Assembly: GCF_001546115.1 (NCBI RefSeq)
Contig: NZ_KQ955210.1
Span: 347,383-411,382 of the forward strand
Length of the DNA stretch: 64,000 bases
Origin: Paracoccus aminovorans
GTDB taxonomy: Bacteria; Pseudomonadota; Alphaproteobacteria; Rhodobacterales; Rhodobacteraceae
Direction: 5' to 3'
Of the stretch, positions 25,744 through 32,716 are shown in pieces. Position numbers and translations under genes: made by a program. Within the stretch, counting starts at the first letter, position 1. Each line of letters starts with the position of its first letter. The notes under the pieces were generated by a model. That model did no database searches. It saw only the letters and a list, made by a program, of their open reading frames with translations, and was not told where the DNA came from.

Positions 25744-26205
25744 ATGGCGGGCGCGGTCACGATTCTGGTTCTGCGCGAACCGGGCGCGGATGCCGCGCTG
25801 CCCCTGCCGGAATACCAGACCGCGGGCTCGGCCGGCGCCGACCTGCGGGCCGATCTGGGCGGAGATAGCCTGGTGCTGGCGCCGGGCCAGATCAGGCTGG
25901 TGCCCACGGGCCTGCGCGTGCAGATCCCCGAGGGCTATGAGATGCAGATCCGCCCGCGCTCCAGCCTGGCCTTGAAGCATGGCGTGACGCTGCCGAACAC
26001 CCCGGGCACCATCGACAGCGATTATCGCGGGCCGCTGGGGGTGATCATGATCAACCTCGGCGCCGAAGCCTATACCATCCACCACGGCGAGCGCATCGCC
26101 CAGGCCGTCGTCGCCCCGGTGACGCGCGCGGCCTGGGTCATGGCCGAGGCGCTGGACGATACCGCGCGCGGCGCGGGCGGCTTCGGCTCGACCGGGCGCG
26201 GCTGA
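25744..26205 (+). CDS. dut: Deoxyuridine 5'-triphosphate nucleotidohydrolase
   Basis: Cleaves dUTP to dUMP and pyrophosphate, keeping uracil out of DNA and feeding thymidylate synthesis. It is 153 residues, a trimeric dUTPase. All five motifs are present: GSAGADLRAD, RPRSSLALKHG, NTPGTIDSDYRG (catalytic Asp), GERIAQAVV and the flexible C-terminal RGAGGFGSTG. The ATG at 25744 lies two bases after the infC stop; an in-frame GTG two codons earlier overlaps infC and is less likely. It is nine bases upstream of the ThiF-family gene and probably cotranscribed with it. Confidence 0.97.
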   Translation: MAGAVTILVLREPGADAALPLPEYQTAGSAGADLRADLGGDSLVLAPGQIRLVPTGLRVQIPEGYEMQIRPRSSLALKHGVTLPNTPGTIDSDYRGPLGVIMINLGAEAYTIHHGERIAQAVVAPVTRAAWVMAEALDDTARGAGGFGSTGRG

Positions 26206-26214
26206 GGCGACGCC

Positions 26215-27339
26215 ATGCCCATCGTCATCGCCGGCGTGTTCCTGTGGCTGACGAAGGGCTGGTGGCTCTTGGGTCTTGCCGCCGTGCTGGGCTTGGCGCA
26301 TTGGCTGGGCCTGCGCGGCTGGAAGCTGCTGGCGCTGGGGGTGATCCTGTGGCTCGCCGTGGCGGCCGGCGTGCATCACGCGCCGGACAGCCGCTTTGCC
26401 TGGGCCGTGCACTGGTCGGCCGATGGCATGATCTGGATGCTGGTCATCGGCCTGATCGCGCTGGGCGCCGGGCAGGGTCTGGCCTTTCTGCATCGCCGCA
26501 ACATCGCGCCCGGCCATGACGCGCCCGGTCTGGTGCCGCTGCGGCGCGCGGCGCCGGCCGTCGCGCCCAAGGCGCCGGTCTCGGACCCCGAGCTGGACCG
26601 CTATGCCCGCCACATCGTCCTGCGCGAGATCGGCGGCCCGGGGCAGGCGGCCTTGCGGCGCGCCAATGTGCTGGTCGTCGGCGCCGGCGGGTTGGGCGCG
26701 CCGGTCTGCCTTTATCTCGCCGCCGCCGGGGTGGGGCGGATTACCGTCGCGGACGACGACCGGGTGAGCCTGTCGAACCTGCAACGCCAGGTGATCTTTC
26801 GCAGCAGCGACGACGGCCGGCCCAAGGCGGATGCCGCGCGCGACGCCATGCGGGCGCTGAACCCGCTGGTCGAGATCACGCCGCTGAACCGCCGCGTGAC
26901 CGCAGCCGACACGGCGCTGATCGCCGGCCACGACCTGGTGATCGACGGCAGCGACAGCTTTGCCTCGCGCCAGGCGGTCAACCTCGCTTGCGCCCGCGCC
27001 GGCGTGCCGCTGGTCGCCGGCTCCATCGCGCAATGGGAGGGGCAGCTGACCGTCTGGGATCCGGCCCGCGGCGCGCCCTGCATGGCCTGCATCTTCCCCG
27101 AAGCCCCGGCCCAGGGCCTTGCCCCGGCCTGCGCCGAGGCCGGCGTGGTCGGCCCGCTGCCCGGCGTCATCGGCGCGATGATGGCGCTGGAGGCGATCAA
27201 GCTGATCGCCGGCGCGGGCGAGCCCCTGCGCGGGCGCATGCTGATCTTTGACGGGCTCTATTCCGAAAACCGGCTGATGAAAATTTCGCGACGCGCCGCT
27301 TGCCCGGTCTGCGGCTCTGGACATTTGCCGCCGGGGTGA
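26215..27339 (+). CDS. Membrane-anchored HesA/MoeB/ThiF-family adenylyltransferase
   Basis: A 374-residue protein in two parts. Residues 1-95 hold about three membrane segments (GVFLWLTKGWWLLGLAAVLGL; LLALGVILWLAVAAG; MIWMLVIGLIALGAG). Residues 125-374 are an E1-like enzyme: RYARHIVLREIGGPGQAAL, the ATP-binding NVLVVGAGGLGAPVCLYLAAAG, DDDRVSLSNLQRQVIF, VIDGSDSFASRQ, and zinc cysteine pairs CMAC and CPVC. Such enzymes adenylate the C-terminus of sulfur carriers (MoaD, ThiS) for molybdopterin, thiamine or thiolation pathways. The added membrane part is uncommon. No rhodanese domain or carrier gene is adjacent, so the partner is unknown. Confidence 0.88.
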   Translation: MPIVIAGVFLWLTKGWWLLGLAAVLGLAHWLGLRGWKLLALGVILWLAVAAGVHHAPDSRFAWAVHWSADGMIWMLVIGLIALGAGQGLAFLHRRNIAPGHDAPGLVPLRRAAPAVAPKAPVSDPELDRYARHIVLREIGGPGQAALRRANVLVVGAGGLGAPVCLYLAAAGVGRITVADDDRVSLSNLQRQVIFRSSDDGRPKADAARDAMRALNPLVEITPLNRRVTAADTALIAGHDLVIDGSDSFASRQAVNLACARAGVPLVAGSIAQWEGQLTVWDPARGAPCMACIFPEAPAQGLAPACAEAGVVGPLPGVIGAMMALEAIKLIAGAGEPLRGRMLIFDGLYSENRLMKISRRAACPVCGSGHLPPG

Positions 27340-27369
27340 AAACATGCAGGGCAACCGAAAGGATGCCGC

Positions 27370-29406
27370 ATGAACCCTGAGTTGACCGAATGGACCGGGC
27401 CGCTGGGCCTGCCGCGCTTCGACCTGATCCGCGACGCGGATTTCGCCCCCGCCTTCGACGCCTGCCTGAAACTGGCCGAGGACGCCGTCGAGGCCATCGC
27501 CGCCAATCCCGAGCCGCCGACCTTCCAGAACACCGTCGCCGCGCTGGAAACGGCCGAGGAGCCGCTGAACCGGCTCTGCGCCGTGTTCTATACCCTGGCC
27601 GGCGTCGATTCGAACCCCGCGCGCGAGGATTTGCAGCGCCAGTTCGCGCCGCGCCTGGCCGCGCATGGCGCCAAGACCAGCATGGACCCGCGGCTGTTCG
27701 ACCGGGTCGAGGCGATCTATCAGGACCGCGACGAGCTGGCGCCGCAGGACCAGCGCCTGACCGAGCTGACCCTGCGCGGGCTGCGCCGCTCGGGCGCCGG
27801 GCTGACCGGCGCGGCGCGCGAACGCATGGCGCAGGTCCGCGAAAGGCTGGCGGTGCTCAGCACGGATTTCGCCCAGAACGTGCTGGCGGATGAGCGCGAC
27901 TTTACCATGGCCGTGCCGGACGACCGGCTTTCGGGCCTGCCGGACTGGCTCTTGCGCGCCATGCGGGCGGCGGCGCGCGAACGCGGGCTGCCGGGCCAGA
28001 TCGTGACGCTGAACCGCTCGCTGATCGTGCCCTTCCTGGAATATGCCGAGGACCGGGCCTTGCGCGAGACCGCCTGGCGGGCCTGGACCGCGCGCGGCGA
28101 CGGCTCGGGGGCAGGGGGCGCCAAGACCGACAACCGCCCCATCGCCGCCGAGATCCTGGCGCTGCGCCACGAACGCGCCACGCTGCTCGGCTATGCCGAT
28201 TTCGCCAGCTACAAGCTGGAGCCCGAGATGGCCGGCAATGCCGGCAATGTCGAGGCGCTGCTGAAACAGGTCTGGACCCCGGCCAAGGCCCGGGCCGAGG
28301 CCGATGCCGCGCGCTTCACCCAGATGCTGCACGCGGACGGCGTGAACGGCGCGCTGGAGCCCTGGGACTGGCGCTTCTACGCCGAGCGCCGCCGCAAGGC
28401 CGAGCACGAGTTCGACGAGGCGGCCGTGAAGCCCTACCTGACCTTGGAGGCGATGATCGGCGCGGTCTTCGACACCGCGAGTCGGCTGTTCCGGCTGGAG
28501 TTCCGCGAATTCCAGGCGCCGCTCTGGTCGCCCGAGGTCCGGGCGTGGGAGATCACCCGCGACGGCCGGCAGATGGCGGTGTTCCTGGGCGACTATTTCG
28601 CCCGGCCCAGCAAGCGCTCGGGCGCCTGGTGTTCCTCCTTGCAGCAGCAGCACCGGATCGGCGCGCGCCAGCGGCCCATCGTGGTCAATGTCTGCAACTT
28701 CACCCCGCCCGAGGCGCCCGGCGCGCCGGCCTACCTGTCCTGGGACGACGCGCATACGCTGTTTCACGAATTCGGCCATGCGCTGCACCATATCCTGTCG
28801 GACGTGGACTGGCCCTCGATCTCGGGCACCTCGGTCGCGCGCGATTTCGTCGAGCTGCCGAGCCAGCTGTTCGAGCATTGGCTGGAACAGCCCGAGGTGC
28901 TGGACCGCCACGCCCGCCATGCCGAGACCGGCGCGCCGATGCCGGCCGAGCTGCGCGACCGCATCCTGGCGGCGCGCAATGCCGACCAGGGCTTCGCCAC
29001 CACCGAATACCTGGAAAGCGCGCTGGTCGACCTGGCCTTCCACACCGGCACGCCGCCCGCCGACCCGATGGCGCGGCAGGCCGAGGTGCTGGCAGAGCTG
29101 GGCGCCCCCGCGGCGATCCCGATGCGCCACGCCACGCCGCATTTCGCCCATGTCTTCTCCGGCGACGGCTACAGCGCCGGCTATTACAGCTACATGTGGT
29201 CCGAGGTCATGGATGCCGACGCCTTCGAGGCCTTCCTGGAAAAGGGCAGCGCCTTCGACCCGGAAACCGCCGCCCGGCTGGAGGAATGGATCCTCTCCAA
29301 GGGCGATTCTTTGCCCGCCGACGAACTTTGGTTGAAATTCAGGGAACGAAAACCGGGGGTTCACGCTTTGTTGAAAGGACGCGGCCTGTTGACCGACGTT
29401 TCCTGA
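27370..29406 (+). CDS. M3 family metallopeptidase (oligopeptidase A/Dcp type)
   Basis: A 678-residue zinc peptidase that should cut short peptides in the cytosol. The zinc site is HEFGH (His466, Glu467, His470) in DDAHTLFHEFGHALHHILS, with the third ligand in the DFVELPSQLFEHW helix. The late YYSYMWSEVMDADAF block is typical of Dcp/oligopeptidase A. The N-terminal helical channel domain begins LPRFDLIRDADFAPAF. No signal peptide is seen. ATG 27370 has AAAGGA seven bases upstream. It is followed 17 bases later by a small lipoprotein gene. Confidence 0.96.
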   Translation: MNPELTEWTGPLGLPRFDLIRDADFAPAFDACLKLAEDAVEAIAANPEPPTFQNTVAALETAEEPLNRLCAVFYTLAGVDSNPAREDLQRQFAPRLAAHGAKTSMDPRLFDRVEAIYQDRDELAPQDQRLTELTLRGLRRSGAGLTGAARERMAQVRERLAVLSTDFAQNVLADERDFTMAVPDDRLSGLPDWLLRAMRAAARERGLPGQIVTLNRSLIVPFLEYAEDRALRETAWRAWTARGDGSGAGGAKTDNRPIAAEILALRHERATLLGYADFASYKLEPEMAGNAGNVEALLKQVWTPAKARAEADAARFTQMLHADGVNGALEPWDWRFYAERRRKAEHEFDEAAVKPYLTLEAMIGAVFDTASRLFRLEFREFQAPLWSPEVRAWEITRDGRQMAVFLGDYFARPSKRSGAWCSSLQQQHRIGARQRPIVVNVCNFTPPEAPGAPAYLSWDDAHTLFHEFGHALHHILSDVDWPSISGTSVARDFVELPSQLFEHWLEQPEVLDRHARHAETGAPMPAELRDRILAARNADQGFATTEYLESALVDLAFHTGTPPADPMARQAEVLAELGAPAAIPMRHATPHFAHVFSGDGYSAGYYSYMWSEVMDADAFEAFLEKGSAFDPETAARLEEWILSKGDSLPADELWLKFRERKPGVHALLKGRGLLTDVS

Positions 29407-29423
29407 CACAACGGGAGATTGAA

Positions 29424-29858
29424 ATGACTGTGATGAAACCCCTGCTTGCCCTTGCCGCCGTGGCCACGCTTGGCATCGCCGCCTGCGACCAGGTCGCCCC
29501 GGCCGCACCCGAGCCGACCCCCGGCCCGCTGGCGCAGTCCAGCGCGCTGAACGGCACCTACAACCTGCTGGAATCGAACTGCGGCGATCCGGCCAGCGAC
29601 AAGCGCCTGGTCATCGACGGCAACAAGTTCATGTTCCCGGCCTCGACCTGCACCGTCGCCAGTTCGGAACCGCAGGTGAACCGCACCCGCGTCACGCTGG
29701 CCTGCGAAGGCTCGCCCGCCGCCGGCAACCGCGTCGTGGACCTGCAGACCCGGCCCGACGGCACGCTGCGCATGACCGAGGATTCGATCACGCTGACCTA
29801 TCACCAATGCATGAAGGCCAGCGCCAGCACCGACTCGCTGGTTGGCCAGACCATGTGA
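29424..29858 (+). CDS. Small secreted lipoprotein
   Basis: A 144-residue predicted lipoprotein. The signal peptide MTVMKPLLALAAVATLGIAAC ends in the lipobox LGIAAC (cleavage before Cys21). A Pro-rich linker and a compact domain follow, with LNGTYNLLESNCGDPASDKR, LVIDGNKFMFPASTC and LTYHQCMKA. Four further cysteines could form disulfides in the periplasm. The pattern (ligand-like beta domain with NGTY and CxxP) is common in alphaproteobacterial lipoproteins, but I cannot name the family. A strong hairpin terminator lies 25 bases downstream. Confidence 0.85.
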   Translation: MTVMKPLLALAAVATLGIAACDQVAPAAPEPTPGPLAQSSALNGTYNLLESNCGDPASDKRLVIDGNKFMFPASTCTVASSEPQVNRTRVTLACEGSPAAGNRVVDLQTRPDGTLRMTEDSITLTYHQCMKASASTDSLVGQTM

Positions 29859-29882
29859 CGCGGACCGACCCGCAACCACGTC

Positions 29883-29907
29883 AAGGCCGTCCCCCGGGGC
29901 GGCCTTT
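29883..29907 (+). terminator. Hairpin terminator after the lipoprotein gene
   Basis: AAGGCCG (29883-29889) pairs with CGGCCTT (29900-29906) around a C/G-rich loop, followed by a short T-run (TTTG). It probably ends the M3 peptidase-lipoprotein transcript. Confidence 0.65.
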
Positions 29908-30054
29908 GCAATTGCAGGGCGTGCCCGGCCCGCGCGCCACACGCCGCGCTGGTATCGCGGCGCCAAAGCGGCCCTGCGCATGGCAAGGCGCTTGCCGCCG
30001 GCCCGTCCCCGGCCTTACGCTTTTCCCATCCGGTGTTTCGGGGAGAGTGAAGCG

Positions 30055-30852
30055 ATGACTTCGGCCAATCCCGTCAGGACGATCAGCGACATCCCGATCG
30101 ACAAGATGGGGCTTGCGCATTACTTCCAGAACTACGCCACCTTCCTGGGGCCGCGGCGGCACGAGCCGCTGGACCTGCTGGAGCTGGGCGTGGCGCGCGG
30201 CGATTCCCTGAAATACTGGCAGGAATGGCTGCCCAACGCCCGCATCACCGGGCTGGACATCAACCCCTGCGACGCGCGCTTCGGCGACCGGGTGCGGTGC
30301 TATGTCGGCGAGCAGCAGGACAGGGCGCTCCTGGATCGCATCGCCGCCGAACGTGCGCCGCAGGGCTTCGACGTCATCATCGACGACGCCGCCCATGTCG
30401 GGCAGCTGGCGCGGATCTCGTTCTGGCACCTGCTCGAGCACCACCTGAAGCCGGGCGGGCTGTATTTCATCGAGGATTGGGGCACCGGCTATTGGCCGCA
30501 ATATCCCGACGGCAAGCACTACCGTCCGCCCGAGCCGGAACTGTCCTGGCATGAGCGGATGCTGGACCGCGCCCACAAGAACGGCGTGGTGCGCGCGCTT
30601 TATCCGCTGCGCAAGCTGACCGGCTGGCTGCGCTGGAACCTGGTGCGGCGGCGCTTTCACGGCCACGACCGCGGCATGGTCGGCTTCGTCAAGGAGCTGA
30701 TCGACGAATGCGGGGCCGAGGACATGACCCACCCGACGCTGGGCACCGGCGGCGCCCGCTGCTCGCGCATCGCCTGGATGCGGGTGTCCCTGGGGCATGT
30801 CGTGGTCTGCAAGGCCGGCGGCGAGACGGGGGCCGAGGCGCCGCCGCCCTAG
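30055..30852 (+). CDS. Class I SAM-dependent methyltransferase (MycE/CmcI-like)
   Basis: A 265-residue methyltransferase. LLELGVARGDSLKYWQEWLP is motif I, ITGLDINPCD holds the acidic residue that binds the ribose, FDVIIDDAAHVG carries metal-site-type acidic residues, and HLKPGGLYFIEDWGTGYW follows. This layout is that of small-molecule methyltransferases such as the macrolide sugar O-methyltransferases and cephalosporin C-7 hydroxylase-type proteins. ATG 30055 is preceded by GGGGAGAG. It stands alone, convergent with the SH3 gene, with no biosynthetic cluster nearby, so the acceptor is unknown. Confidence 0.8.
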   Translation: MTSANPVRTISDIPIDKMGLAHYFQNYATFLGPRRHEPLDLLELGVARGDSLKYWQEWLPNARITGLDINPCDARFGDRVRCYVGEQQDRALLDRIAAERAPQGFDVIIDDAAHVGQLARISFWHLLEHHLKPGGLYFIEDWGTGYWPQYPDGKHYRPPEPELSWHERMLDRAHKNGVVRALYPLRKLTGWLRWNLVRRRFHGHDRGMVGFVKELIDECGAEDMTHPTLGTGGARCSRIAWMRVSLGHVVVCKAGGETGAEAPPP

Positions 30853-31454
30853 TCGCGGATCTCGGCCGCGTCGACGCCCCAGATCGCGGTCTTGGGCACC
30901 CAGCCCTTTTCCCCGGCGCCCGAGACGCGGCACCAGTCGGGATTGCATTCATGCAGCCGCACGATGGCGCCGGCCTCGGCGCGGGCGACGACATCGGCGC
31001 GCGGCTCGGGCCGGGCCAGCAGGTCCAGCATGTCCTTGGTGACGATGGCGGTGCGCACGCCCGACAGCAGCGAATAATGCACCCAGCCGCCGGCGCCCTC
31101 CTGGTCCTCGACCCGGCGCCACTGGCCGAACTCGGCCACCACGCGCAAAGGCATGCCGGCGTGGCGGAACACCCAGTCGATGCGATGCGACAGGCTGGGA
31201 CCGCGCCTGGCGTTGCCCTCGCCGCCCTTCAGGCTGACATAGCGCGGCAGCGGCAGGTTGGTGACCGGGCCGCGGTTCGGATCGGCCTGGCCGTCCGGGT
31301 TGCGGCTGATCGCCGCGTCGGCGGAAACGCCGGGCACGGGCTTGGCGTCCAGCGCCTCGCCGGGATCGTTTGCCTGCGCCAGCGCGGCGCTGCCGCCGCC
31401 GGCAAGCCCCAGCCCCATCGCCGCGGCATAGAGCCAGGCCTGTCCTTGCTTCAT
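30849..31454 (-). CDS. SH3-domain exported protein
   Basis: A 201-residue protein with a signal peptide (MKQGQAWLYAAAMGLGLAGGGSAALAQ, cleavage likely after ALAQ). Two bacterial SH3-like repeats follow: LPRYVSLKGGEGNARRGPSLSHRIDWVF...EFGQWRRVEDQEGAGGWVHYSLL and LARPEPRADVVARAEAGAIVRL...WCRVSGAGEKGWVPKTAIWG. Such proteins usually bind cell-wall peptides in the periplasm. Start ATG 31454 gives the clean signal peptide; a longer frame upstream has no export signal. It is divergent from the D-glycerate dehydrogenase gene and overlaps the methyltransferase stop by four bases. Confidence 0.88.
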   Translation of the reverse strand: MKQGQAWLYAAAMGLGLAGGGSAALAQANDPGEALDAKPVPGVSADAAISRNPDGQADPNRGPVTNLPLPRYVSLKGGEGNARRGPSLSHRIDWVFRHAGMPLRVVAEFGQWRRVEDQEGAGGWVHYSLLSGVRTAIVTKDMLDLLARPEPRADVVARAEAGAIVRLHECNPDWCRVSGAGEKGWVPKTAIWGVDAAEIRD

Positions 31455-31545
31455 CTGCTCGTCCTGCTTCTTCGGGGTCTTGTGCGCGCCCCGCATCGCG
31501 GGCACTTTGCCAAAAGCCGCCCGGCTTTGGAAGAGAGGAGCGACC

Positions 31546-32556
31546 ATGCCCGCCGTTCAAGCGACCGATCCGACCCGCTCGCGCCTTAAAGTTACCGTGA
31601 CCCGGCGCCTGCCCGAGGTGGTCGAGACCCGCATGTCCGAGCTTTTCGACGTGTCGCTGAACGCCGACGACCACAAGTTCAGCCGCGAGGAACTGGTCGC
31701 CGCCATGCGCGTCTCGGACGTGCTGGTGCCGACGGTGACCGACCTGATCGACGCCAACATGCTGGCCCAGGCCGGCGAGAAGCTGAAGCTGATCGCGAAT
31801 TACGGCGCCGGCGTCGACCATATCGACGTGCATTCCGCCCGCCAGCGCGGCATCCTGGTCAGCAATACCCCGGGCGTGGTGACCGAGGACACCGCCGACA
31901 TGGCGCTGGCGCTGATCCTGGCCGTGACCCGCCGCCTGCCCGAGGGCATGGCCGAGATGCAGGCCGGGCGCTGGCAGGGCTGGTCGCCGACCTCGCATCT
32001 GGGCGGGCGGCTGGGCGGGCGCCGGCTGGGCATCCTGGGCATGGGCCGCATCGGCCAGGCCGTGGCGCGGCGCGCCAATGTCTTCGGCATGCAGGTGCAT
32101 TACCACAACCGCCGCCGCCTGCGCCCGGAAACCGAGGCCGAGTTGCAGGCGACATATTGGGAGAGCCTGGACCAGATGCTGGCGCGCATGGACATCATCA
32201 GCGTGAACGCCCCGCACACGCCCTCGACCTTTCACCTGCTGAACGCGCGGCGGCTGAAGCTGATGAAACCCTCGGCCGTGGTCATCAACACCTCGCGCGG
32301 CGAGGTCATCGACGAGAACGCCCTGACCCGGATGCTGCGCACCGGAGAGATCGCCGGCGCCGGCCTTGACGTTTTCGAGCACGGTCACGAGATCAACCCG
32401 CGGCTGCGCGAACTGCCCAATGTCGTGCTGCTGCCGCATATGGGCTCGGCCACCGTCGAGGGCCGGATCGAGATGGGCGAGAAAGTCCTTATCAACATCA
32501 AGACTTTCGCCGATGGCCACCGGCCGCCGGACCAGGTGGTGCCCTCGATGCTGTGA
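31546..32556 (+). CDS. D-2-hydroxyacid dehydrogenase (D-glycerate/hydroxypyruvate reductase type)
   Basis: A 336-residue NAD(P)-dependent enzyme that probably reduces glyoxylate or hydroxypyruvate. Signatures are KLIANYGAGVDHIDV, the dinucleotide site LGILGMGRIGQAVARR (GxGxxG), VVINTSRGEVIDE with the substrate-binding Arg, AGLDVFEHG with the catalytic Glu region, and LLPHMGSAT with the acid His. ATG 31546 has GAGAGGAG upstream. A good terminator follows at 32563. It lies next to the dimethylglycine-dehydrogenase-like gene, consistent with one-carbon/serine-cycle chemistry, but the link is only by position. Confidence 0.93.
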   Translation: MPAVQATDPTRSRLKVTVTRRLPEVVETRMSELFDVSLNADDHKFSREELVAAMRVSDVLVPTVTDLIDANMLAQAGEKLKLIANYGAGVDHIDVHSARQRGILVSNTPGVVTEDTADMALALILAVTRRLPEGMAEMQAGRWQGWSPTSHLGGRLGGRRLGILGMGRIGQAVARRANVFGMQVHYHNRRRLRPETEAELQATYWESLDQMLARMDIISVNAPHTPSTFHLLNARRLKLMKPSAVVINTSRGEVIDENALTRMLRTGEIAGAGLDVFEHGHEINPRLRELPNVVLLPHMGSATVEGRIEMGEKVLINIKTFADGHRPPDQVVPSML

Positions 32557-32562
32557 CTGCTG

Positions 32563-32585
32563 CGCCCCGGTTTCCGGGGCGTTTT
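32563..32585 (+). terminator. Rho-independent terminator after the D-hydroxyacid dehydrogenase
   Basis: CGCCCCGG (32563-32570) and CCGGGGCG (32574-32581) form a perfect 8-bp stem with a 3-base loop, followed by TTTT. It separates the dehydrogenase from the next transcript. Confidence 0.85.
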
Positions 32586-32625
32586 GCCCTGGTCCGGGCC
32601 ATGCCGGCCATGTCGCTTTTTGCCG

Positions 32626-32654
32626 GGAACATGTCGCGCTGTGGACATGATTCC
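32626..32654. promoter_or_regulatory. Imperfect inverted repeat upstream of the dimethylglycine-dehydrogenase-like gene
   Basis: GGAACATGTC (32626-32635) faces GACATGATTCC (32644-32654); the arms match with one extra base in the right arm. It lies 63-91 bases upstream of the ATG at 32717, where an operator would be expected, and has no T-run. Confidence 0.4.
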
Positions 32655-32716
32655 GCGCCGGCTGTGGCAGAGATGTTTCTCAGCAAAGCTCACGCGCGAA
32701 AAAGGAGTCGCTCGCC

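Noticed and set aside
25711..29508. 1265-codon minus-strand frame
   Set aside because: It is antisense to dut, the ThiF gene and the M3 peptidase, all with intact catalytic motifs.
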